Below are positions 40,603 to 52,600 of a stretch of 64,000 bases of DNA, piece by piece. The stretch's first letter is position 1. Every line of letters starts with the position of its first letter. Position numbers and translations under genes: made by a program. Under the pieces are notes generated by a model. It had not been told where the DNA came from and did no database searches. It saw only the letters and a list, made by a program, of their open reading frames with translations. The stretch is from Mercenaria mercenaria (Eukaryota > Mollusca > Bivalvia > Venerida > Veneridae): the NCBI RefSeq assembly GCF_021730395.1, contig NC_069378.1:42731001-42795000 (forward strand). Direction: 5' to 3'.

Positions 40603-43600
40603 AATTTCCCTTTGTTGTTACTATAAATAACTTACATGATAACATTTTTATAATCAGCAAAAAAAAATCAATATGAAAACAACTGTGGGTTTTTGTACCC
40701 CCCGACAACAAAGTTGTAAGGGGGGGTATACTGGTTTCAGGTTATCTGTCTGTCTGTCTGTCCGTCTGGTCGTCTGTCCGTAGACGCAATCTTGTGCGCA
40801 CCATCTCTCCTTATCCCCTTGACAGAATTTAATGAAACTTCACACAAGTGATCAGTACCAACAGTAGTTGTGCATGGGGCATGTTAGGTTCTTTTAGAAA
40901 AAAAATTTGCAGAGTTATGGGACTTTGTTTTTTTGTTACTATACTACATACATAGACACAATCTTGTGCGCACCATCTCTCCTCATTCCCTGGACACAAT
41001 TTAATGAAACTTCACACAAGTGATCAGTAACAACAGTAGTTGTGCATGGGACATGTTAGGTTCTTTCAGAAAAAAAAAATTGCAAAGTTATGGGACTTTG
41101 TTTTTTTGTTACTATACTATAGATATATACACAGTCTTGTGCGCAACATCTCTCCTCATCCCCTTGACACAATTTAATGAAACTTCACACAACTGATCAG
41201 TAACAACAGTAGTTGTGCATGGGGCATGTTAGGTTCTTTCAGCGACAAAAATTGCAGAGTTATGGGACTTTGTTTCTTGTTAACATACTATGTACATACA
41301 GTCTTCATATGCAATCTTGTGCGTGCCTAATCTACCAAACCCTTGCACACAATTTAATGAAACTTCACACAAGTGATCAGTACCAACCCTAGTTGTGCAT
41401 GGGGCAAGTTACATTCTTTTAGATAAATATTCTGCATAGTTATGGGACTTTGTTTTTTGTTACTATACTGTATACATACAGTCTATATACATACAGTCCA
41501 CATAATTATGCAATCTTGTGTGTGTCAAATTGCAATGTACTGTGTCAGTGCATGCGGGGGGTACATTCATCACCTTTAGTGATAGCTCTAGTTATATATG
41601 CACATTTTAATCCAAGTGTGTTGTTATAACATATTGTATATGTAGTACAATATTGTTTATACATCATTGACAGATATCAGTTCATTATGTTTTACTGCAG
41701 TAGAGAAAATTAGGTGCCTTCCAGTAGGGGACTTTGTATTGCATGGCAATACTTCATTCACTTGTTTCAGACAATTATCTTCAGATAGTAAACAAAGCAA
41801 ACATATTACAGTTAATTACTGTAACGGTGACAAAAATAAGATACAACACTTTTGTCTCTATACAAGGCTAAAGTTGCGTCTGCTGGGAAACATCCAACAG
41901 ATACAGTATAACAAAATACCATGCCCGAAACATTGCCACTGCTAATCCAGCTGAATTCAGAAAATCAGGACTACTCTTGAAACATTCTGACTTGTTTTGT
42001 AGCTTAATCGTGGCCTCTTTGTTCTTTTGATTTTTGTTTTTGCCTGACTGTTGATTCCTGTTTTTGTCGATGGCCAAGTTCTATCAGTGAATTTGTCAAA
42101 AAATTTGCAAAAAATTGCAGCAGTCAAGACGTATGAAGTACATGTTTTACGCTCCTTTCGTACGTTGAATTATTTTATCACCTCCATAAACTTGAAGCAA
42201 AGCGTTACTAAATTGTTCTTCCTTTTTCTCAATTTATCCTGAAAATACATGCTTGTTGGCAGACAAACGGGATGAAAAAATGCACTTGTCAGACAGCAAA
42301 AAATCTCAGGGCGGACATAGGAATCCACACCCCTGATTAGCATGATATAATTAATGATTTACTTTGGCGAAAAATCTTGGAATTTCCATTACTTGAAAAA
42401 TCATAAAAACCTGAACTGTGTTGTTGACTTCAAATCTTGAAAAATAAAACCTTGCTTATGTTTGAGAACTGTTCTATTTCCAGCATTATTGGACGATCTA
42501 GATAAAGAGTTAAACAACTATGTGATGAGAGCACGTGAATGGTACGGGTGGCATTTTCCAGAGTTAGGCAAGATTGTACAAGACAATCTTGCTTTTGCTA
42601 AGGTCGTTAAATTAATGGGTAAGTTATGTAAAGATGTTGTTTTCCTATGGAGAGCTGCTGGCTTTTAGAGAAAAATGTCACCAATGATGTATATTTACCG
42701 TTGAACAGAATCTACACTGTTGATTGGTATAAATTCGTCACTACCTCTGAGGTGACTATTGAGATTTTCAGCAAAATATGGCATCATTATCAAAGCCTTC
42801 CTGTTACATGTGACTTGTTGCATGAGAAATAACCATCTGGTTTAAAGGTCTTTAAAAATCTGTATTTCAGATTTCATAAATTGCATTGCTTGTAGTTAAC
42901 TTTTCAAATTTTGGTGATTTAGTTTTTATAAGTAAATACTGATCAAGATCCTGGGGTAAAATTTATTAGCATATTTCATTCTGCAGCTTGATATAAAGTC
43001 ATTAATTTAGCTAAGTGAATAAACCTGGACTTTGATTAAAATGAATTTGAAGGAAAAAAAATTCAATTTTTTGAGTCGGCTAAAGGCTGAAAGCCTTTTG
43101 ACGAGTCCTTGCTGTTCAGCGATTCTCTAAATGGACCGAATAACACGTGAAGAGATGTAGTTCCATTAGATTTCTCAAACTTCAAACAGTTCACTGCATG
43201 AATGAAGTTAAGTTGTGTCAATTCCCTTTGCTATGACCAATATACGATGTAATCTGTCATATTTATGACTTGTAATTGTGCAATACTCGAATGTAACTCA
43301 TTAAGCATAAATGTGCATTTTAAGAATTGCGCAGGCTTACAAAGCTTGGGTAACATCCAGCGAAAAACAAAAAATAGTTCCACAGGGCTCCAGATAAGAT
43401 GCGTATTAGCGTAAATTACGTATAGAAATAATGCAAATACGCATGTCTAATAATTTCTAAGCGTATAAAAACGTATATAAAATTACAGAAACGCACACAA
43501 TGCTTTTTTAAAAACAAAATCTGAATCGTCTGGATGCGTTAGGTAACACAGCCGATCAGCCTTAATTCTCCCACATTGAACGTAAACACGCATCGTATGA

Positions 43601-46600
43601 TTTCTATAAACTTTGCGTGGGTTGAATTTTGCAGTCAGTAAACGGATAAATTATCGGAAGAAGAAGCTCTTACTGGTTTGTTTAGTTACTACTGATATTA
43701 AAAATGATTTTAATTCTTATTTTTCGAGAAATAAACAAATCGGCGAAACATTAAATTGTATTTTCTTGTAGTTTTTGAAATCGAAAGTAGATCGTCTATG
43801 TTTGGCTGCTTTCACGAAACGAAACAACTTTTTTATGAAAAGATTTAAATAAGATGTAATTTAACCGTAAACTTCAATGTCAGATACTGCCAATTGCTGC
43901 TAAATGTCTTCGTATCATCACAATTTGTAAAATATATTTTTGAAACTGGAGAAAAGTGTAATCGTATCCGGATATAATATTTTGGGTAAATATCGAGCTG
44001 TGTTATGAAATTTTAAGAAAAAAACTAAAAACAAACTGAAACTGGTAGACTATACTGTCAGTACATCAATCATTAGCCGACTCAGGCCCTTCAGGCCTTT
44101 GATTTTCTTCTTAAAATTAATGGTATTAACCCTTATCCTGCTACATTTCTATAATGAACTTGTCCATCTATCAATTTGGACAGTAACATTAAGTGCTAAT
44201 TAAAAGGGGTGCTTACCAAAAAGATACTGACTGAATGGCGAACAATGCAGATGTTGACCATGATCTCTGCAGTCTGGTCAAGATCTGCACTGGTCACAAA
44301 GGCAGAATCCATCGTGTCCTGCATGATAATGGTTAAAGAAAAGTAACATTTATACCAAGGCTTGAAGCAGAGAACAAAAATCACCAGTGATGTATGTTTG
44401 CCATTGACAAGAAACCACAATGTTGATTGGTTTGTTTCGTCACTACCTCTGAGGTGATACAAAAAAACAGCTCAAACTTATTAGAAGAAGGGGAAAAAAC
44501 ACCAGATATGAATGTTTTCTTTATTCATGGGTATTTTCTGATTATTGTGAAAACTTTGCAGGGTTCCGAACAAATGCAGTAAATACAGATTTTTCCAAGA
44601 TTCTTCCTGAAGAAGTTGAGAAGGATGTGAAAGATGCAGCCGAAATCTCCATGGGAACAGAAATCTCCGATGAAGATATTTTAAATGTTAGATACCTCTG
44701 TGAACAGGTATGATCAGTGGAAGGTCTTTTATTTCTGTGGCAGTAGGGTTTGTGTACAGATTCAGGGTAATGATGGCATGCCTGATTAGGAGGAAAAAAT
44801 TGCTTTATAATGACTATCAGGGATATAAACTATCTATTTTTATTTAGGGGCCCAGGCTGTCAAAAATAAATGTTTAACATTCGGTAAATGGGCATTTTCT
44901 CCAACAATTTATGGGCCCAACCCAAAATCTAGGGGCCATGGGCTACTGGGCCCCTGCTAATTTATATCCCTGACTATATTAAGGAGAAAACCATGTCGTA
45001 ATGAAAGTATTATTTGTCCTAATTCCACATCAGAAGAAAATGGCACGTTGTATTATGTTTGAAATTGTATGGTTTACTTGGGATATGTGAGAAGAAAAAA
45101 ATTGGGTAATTTTTGTCAAATATGAGGGGGATAACAAACTTTGTGGCAGGGGTGGGGTGGGGGTCGAATGGTGCTGTTAACCTGTGAGAGAACTTAATTG
45201 GTACTGGATATATCACTGCGGAAAATGGTTCCGTATACGGGAGTGTACGCATTCTGTATACTCCTAATATACGGGCGTATACGGAAACATTTTCCCCGTA
45301 TATGGAACATTCCATATACGGGAATCCCGTATTCTTTAATTGGACATTCATGTTTTTCTCACATGGATCCGTTCATTCATACTTAGCATAAATACGTTTC
45401 AACAGTTTATGTCCGTATTCAAAGTTAAGGATTGTCAAGGTCCAAAAGTATGTTTAAGGCATAGGTTTTGATCATACTTTCAGGAAAGATACCTTTTATA
45501 TGATATTCGTATATTAGACATATACGGGACCGTATACTCCCGTATATGCACATATTTTTCGCAGTGTATATAACTATTCACAAACTTTGTTCCAGTGTGT
45601 TGTGTTCAGGATGACTATGAATAAAAATAAAATCCGTCAGTAAAGAGTTTCACAAAAATAATTGCAGATGCAGATAAAGTTATCTGTATTGTTATCTATT
45701 GGTATTCTATTGTTAATTGGATTTTAGCGTGTTTCGAGAGGAAAAAAGCTTGACATAATTGCAGTTCTACCATTTAGGTGATGTGTAGTTTTAAATATTT
45801 CTTTGATACTCTGTGCTGTAGTAAATGATAATGTTGTCCATCTATTGCAGGTGATAGACATAACAGAATACAGAGCTCAGTTGTATGATTATATAAAGAA
45901 CAGAATGGTTGCTATAGCACCTAATTTAACAGTTCTTGTTGGTGAATTAGTCGGTGCTAGGTTAATATCACATGCAGGTAAGACAGTATTATAGTTACTT
46001 TTAATGTAGCATGGTCTACTTTCTAAGGCCGATTTGCTTTGCTCCCAACATCTTGAAACCATTGAATCCAACCAACGAGATTTTGTTCCCAAATTGGATG
46101 CAAATAATTTAAGCTAGGAATTTTTGTTTTCGTATGTGGACTTCATTTCATGTAGGTACCACAGTGTTTTGTGTATGGAACTTTATATTCAGCTGTGAAA
46201 ATTAAGTAAAGTACTGGTAGAATAATTGAGGGATGAACAAAAATTAAGATTTTTCTTTTTTGTTGGAAAAAGATTGTTGGACCAAACAGAAACAAAATAC
46301 TTTTGCCTCATCCATTTCATTTAAATCATTTCAGAAAATAGTATTTTGCTTGAACTAGGTTTGACCTCAATAAACAGGGACTTGAACTTAGATTAAAGCT
46401 AAATTATATTGTTGGAAGTATGTTACCAAATAGGATTTTGTTAACTTCTTGAGTATGTTTACTTCAAAATCAGAACTCTTGCAGATGATGAAATATCAGA
46501 GCCTATAGTTTTATGATATACAATGAAACTGAAATGATAGGACTGATGTAAGATGTTCAGCTCAGTAAGAATTGAACTAGGGTTATGCCAATTTCTTAGC

Positions 46601-49600
46601 TATATTTGAAGTCACTGGAGCATGCTTACATCTGTATGAGCCATGCGTGATGGGTGTTTCGTGCTTTGAGATGAGAAATTAGAAAAACTATGGACAAAGG
46701 ATCTTGGTGTTACATTTCGTCACATGACTTATCCATATTCTTTGCAGGTTCACTACTGAATTTAGCAAAACATCCAGCGAGTACAGTCCAGATCCTGGGA
46801 GCAGAGAAAGCCCTATTCCGAGCCTTGAAAACCAAACATGACACGCCCAAATACGGTCTCATCTATCACGCTTCATTAGTCGGGCAGGCAAATACTAAAA
46901 TAAAAGGAAAGGTAAGTGAATGTAAACTGTAGCAACAACTCTGTTTAGGGTTCAAATTTTATTCCGTATAACTAGTTATCCAGTAGCTGCTGGCATGTTG
47001 AGAGTTTGTGGTTCCACAGCTGTGCTGTGATGCTCAAAAATAATAATTGCTTGTAGAATACCAATGGTTAAGTAGCTGTGCCAGCGGGCAGGAAAACTAA
47101 AAGATACAATGTAGTCCTGGTCTTGCCGATGATGATATATCACAGAGCCTTTTTATATATGATAAATAATGAAGCTTAAATGATAGGACTGAGGCAAGAC
47201 CAATATTCGCAGTTGGAAAATTGAAATTTTTTGCTTGTCACCAAGATCTCTTTTGAATGTGATAGGCAAGAAAAATGATCTAACATCATTAGTTTTCCAA
47301 ACTCTCGGGGACAGCTTGGGTAAAAAACCTCGCTTACACTTGGGTTTGTCATTCCACACTGTCCCTCTGGTAGGGAAAACCCCGTCTTACACAGGAAGGC
47401 ATGTAAGATCATTAAAATCTTGCAGATGATGATATATCAGAGCCTTTATTTATATGAAATACAATGAAGCTTAAATGATAGGACTGATGCAAGATACTCA
47501 TTTTTATACACCCGTCTCTGAAAGAGCGGGGCATATGTGAACACCCCTGGCAGGCGGGCTTTCGGTGTCCAAAGCATGTCCACTCTCTGAGTCGACCAGT
47601 TTTCATCCGATCTTCACCAAATTTGCTGACAATGTTTTTGGGCATAATATCTTGGCCAAGTTCGATAACCATCCAAATTGCCCCAGGTACTCTTGGATTA
47701 TGGCCCTTGAATTACTCGAAAAACTGCGAATTTAGCCTTGTCTGCTCTCTAAAGTCTTACGGGCTTATTTAGTGACAGTCTGGCACTCCTGTTTACACAT
47801 ACCTCATCCTTGAAAATTTGATGTGTGGAGAGCGTACTTTAAATATAAACAATGGATGTGTTTTACACCCATACGGAGATGGAGATCGCTCTGTGATTTA
47901 TATATCTTAACAGTAATTGTTTTTTCTCCTGTTTACATTGATAAAATTGGTCTAGTGTTGCAAACAAACTATATGATTGTCAACTAACTGAATAAGCAAT
48001 CATTTTAAATTCAACTTAAAATGCAGACTTCCCATTGACAACACCCAGTAAAATATTTGGGGATTTGACTTGTGTAAATAAATTTTGTAACCTACTGCTA
48101 AATTTCTTTACAGTGTACTTTAATTTTGTACCTTTCCTATGTCAGATGCAGACTTCTTGCAAATGATGAAATATCAGAGCCTATAGTTTTATGATACACG
48201 ATGAAACTGAAATGATAGGACTGATGTAAGATGTTCAGCAAAAAAAAAAACTGTAGGGTATATAGTAGGCATTGTACCTAATTTAAAGAATATTTAAAAA
48301 ATGAAATAAAAAAGTAAATATTGTCATATATGATGCCATTGCATGATACAACAACTTTTATTTTCAATGTTCTGTCATCAGTAATGGAATAATGTTCAAA
48401 AGATGATCAACAACAAATAGTCCTACCTGTGTAAAGGGAAGGTAACTGTGTAACTAAATATTGGTTACTTAAGGCAGTACTAGTTATCTCCCTTATCAAT
48501 TTGCATATAAAGTGTCAGAATTGACCCTAAATTGACCTATGGTCTGTTTCATGTAGCAATCAAAGAAAACACTGATGTTCTTAAATATTTATTTAATTCT
48601 GTTTATATGAAATATAATGATTTATATAATGTTTTATGAAAATAGTACAAGTATGTTAATGAAAGTGATGAGTATGTGGTATTGCACTTTGTTGACAGTA
48701 AAAAATATGAATTATATAAAAAATGGACATTTTCATGAGAAAAAGAACATATAGCTACAATTCATTAAAAACATAAGATCATAAAAAATAAGCCAACCAA
48801 TTTCTAGGAAAAGGCAACTTCATAGTAACAGAGAAAATCCAAAAAGTACTGGAAAAGAGGTCAAATGTTGCCTTATAGTACTACTTCTTATGTTTGAATA
48901 ATGCCAGTTCAAATCAAAATACAACATTTTCGGAAACTTTTATGAGTTTTTTTTATAAGTTTTATGAAGGCTGCTAAAGACCATGTAGCCTGTAATGTGA
49001 TATAAAATCTGAAATACAAAACGTTTGACTAGTACAGTGGTGACATCACTTTTAAAGTAACCATGCCACTATCAAGTTGACAGGGAACTTAAGGAAATTA
49101 ACCTGCAAAGTTTCGTGAAGACTAATCAATAATATATTGTCCAGACAAACAAATCAGGACAGACACAGGCACACCATTTGGACAACTAAGTCTTCATTTC
49201 CGTAAACTCGCACAACAAAAAGTAATGACAATATAAAATACTGAAAACATACTCATGACAAGTACAAAAGGGCCAACATTTCTGAATCATAGAACTTTCT
49301 GATCTTATGATGCTTAATGAGGTAACATGTTACACAAAATATTGCTATGGTAAGAAAAGGGCAATAATTATGAAAAAAGCCAAATGCAGTTCTGTAACTA
49401 GTGCATTTAATGTCAAATTATTACCGTTTGCAATTGTAAGAAGTATAATACATTTTTCATTAACAAAGTGGAACGTGTTTTAGGTATTTTATGACAATAC
49501 ATGTCTCCCACCTATGTATACCTTTATGCTATGGCGGCTATTTCATGCAGCAAAATGGAAAGTGTTGGTGATATGCAAAAATATACTTGGTACTGATCAT

Positions 49601-52600
49601 TCCTGTGAAGTTTCATCAAAATCTGTTAAGTAGTTTTGACCTGTGAAAGCCGACAAGATTTTTCTACTTTTAGCTCTGGCTGCAATTTAGTGCATCGAAA
49701 CGAAACGTGCAATCGATATGCACAACACTATGCTTGGTACTGATCATTCCTGTGAAGTTTTATCAAAGTCTGGCCAGCAACTTGTCCTCTTAAAGCCAGA
49801 TAGGCTTAATGCGGATAGACGAGAAGTCATAAACAATACCTCTCCCCACCTTTAGATGAGACATAATTCCGAGATAAAACCTTACATACAACACTTTACA
49901 AAATCAGGATGCTAAAAATGTATGTGCAATACCTCTACCTATCCTTCAGTGAAACGAAAAAGGACAAAACACAAGTAATATGGAGGAGTTATGGGCCATG
50001 GCATGTACGATAAACAAATATTTTAAGACTGAAGAAAATGCATTGAATAGTTCAAAAATTTACATTAGCGTTTCAGTTCAATATAAACTTTGTCACACTA
50101 AAATGATATTGCAATTATAATGACCAATCACTTTTTAGATTTATGAAGGAGAAAAACAATGTATGCCAACTTTAAACTTACAACTTTAAATACGAAAATT
50201 ATTAAACGTTTTACTTTGGTATTGCATGAAATTAAATTTTGTCACCATGCAAATAATTAATGATTTTAATAATACTGATAACTATGATCTTAAGTTTGAT
50301 TTGTGAACATACTGTGCTATAAACTGTGACAAAACAGTACTGATACACTACAAGACACAGTATTTTGAAAATTATAACAGTGTAATGTTTACAAATTCTC
50401 AAAGTTTCTGAATCACATTTACATGCACAGTTGGACAGGACTTGTTGCTCTCTACATGTGCGTCCTACAATTACAGCAAATATGTAACAAAATTGATTCA
50501 GGAGGCTCCTCTATACTAAACTGTGCAAGCTGCAGACACTGATCTTGAACAATAGCTGAACGGTGACACTGAAGATTTCACAGGTATATATCTGAAGAAA
50601 GAAATGCATAATGTAGTAACTCTGTATTCGAGGTGTCTGCAGCTCTTTAATATTCAAAATATGTATATTTCTGAATAACAGGTAGAATAAAAGTGTTACT
50701 GGATTAATAAAACTTCAACATATCTTATGCATAAGACCCATTTTAGTAGAATATATCAAGAGGCCAATAGTGACCCTAAGCCACTCACTTGACCTTACTA
50801 TTTGACCTAAAATATATGTATGACACACTATGTATTTTGGAATATTATGATGGCAGGCTATATTTTATTTTATATCTTAAATACTTTGAAAGTAATACAC
50901 CTTATACTTGACATTTCATAAGTTATATCTTACATCCACCTTTTTAAGCTTATAACAACAGAATTGTGTTTACCTTTTTAATTAATTTCAGGAGGAAAAT
51001 ATAAGATATTTGGAAAGTTACATTCATAAGTCTATAATTATTTAGTACTGTATAATTTCTTTTTGTAAGTGTAAAGTTTATATATCATACTTGACCCTTG
51101 GTCTCATGTGAAACAAACTTTACACAAGCCTCTTGAAGTGATATATGCCAATAATTGAATTACATTGTAACTCTTTGAATATTGTAAACAATTACCTAAA
51201 GGTATCAATATCGGTGTTTAATTAAGTCATACAGATCAACATTGGCATTCTCATCATATGAATCCACAGAACATTTTACACTGAAATAAAGAAACAACTT
51301 TCTACAAATTTTGTACTTCCATTACTGAAATTTACAGACTTTACATTTAATTAGGACTCTAATCCATTGAAAACATCAAGTGACAGATATCAAGAAAACG
51401 TTGCATTAAAGATATTTAAACAAAATGGTTATTGCTATAGTGTGTTTAAAAGCTTTGAAACATGGTAAGTGGCCGACAATAGTAGTTCTTTTATCTCTGT
51501 ATCCTATGAAAGTCTAAGAGTTAAGAAGTCTGAATAGATATCTTTACCTAAGTCAAAATTTCTTGATTCAAAATGGTTGGCTGTACCATCCTTCATGAAA
51601 CTTCATAAAATCATTTTAATTACATTTACAATGTGTATCTGTTAAATGTTTATGGGAATGTAATTTTAATAACTGGCATTATATTACCTTTGACATATTA
51701 AACTTGTTAAAGAGTATCATTTGTACATCATTGTACCATCAGACCATCTTTCACTTCTGTCAACCTGACTAGACATGTTGGACACCCTGAAATATATAAA
51801 TGATAAAATATGTGAAAAGACTCATCATGCAAAAACCATAACACCACCTTTATAAAATCACCTTAACACCTTAAACTAAAAAAATATCATTATTTCAAAT
51901 TATTATTGTCCATAAAAGTATAATGTATCCCATCCATAATCATTACATGACTCCTTATGTAATTTACCAGTTGATAGTTTGGAATGGCTTCCAGTCTAAA
52001 TCCAGAAGTTGGAAGAAAATCAAATTATGAAAGTTTATTTATGGTGTCATTTAAAAGAATGACCTGCCTGTTAATTGTCAACTGTTTGCTCTTTTTAATA
52101 TTGATAGGCAATTGCATTTTATCAAATGCTGTCTAATATATATATATATATATCAACTGTCAATAGTTTACAAGTGTTAATTAGATGTCACTGACTTGTT
52201 TACTTGTTTCAACATCATAAAGAGAGATAAAATTACATGTAAATTGTAAAACATTGTATGAGATACCCTTCCATCCTGTATAAATTGCCTTTAAAAAGAA
52301 ATTACATAGAAGTATTATCCCACAGTTTTGACTGTCCCTGCTCTATCTAAATTTTCAAGCTTCTGCAGCCACTTTAATGTGTTATCTGTTCGCTTGTACT
52401 TCTGTCTGAAATGAGGTAATTATAATATTTCAATAACTTATAATTATAAATATATTATGTTATTCTTTTCCTACAATTTGCAACAATTTGTTTTGAAAAT
52501 TCATTTTATCTCAATTACATTCTGTTCTGACTACAGCTAAAATACATAGAACAGACTATAAGCTATTATAAGGTCAAAGGTCACCCTAAAAGGAAAAATC

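Larger units (their letters stand above)
38934..41764 (+). mobile_element. Helentron-like element, family A copy 2, in NOP58 intron 6
   Basis: Same ends and core as copy 1, highly similar throughout, with about eight 157-bp units (39005-40270). The 3' hairpin here is perfect, GTATTGC/GCAATAC. It is interrupted at 40695-41591 by a family C element and carries a poly-T run at 40551-40596. Homology with copy 1 ends at ACTTG before TTT. Confidence 0.8.
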
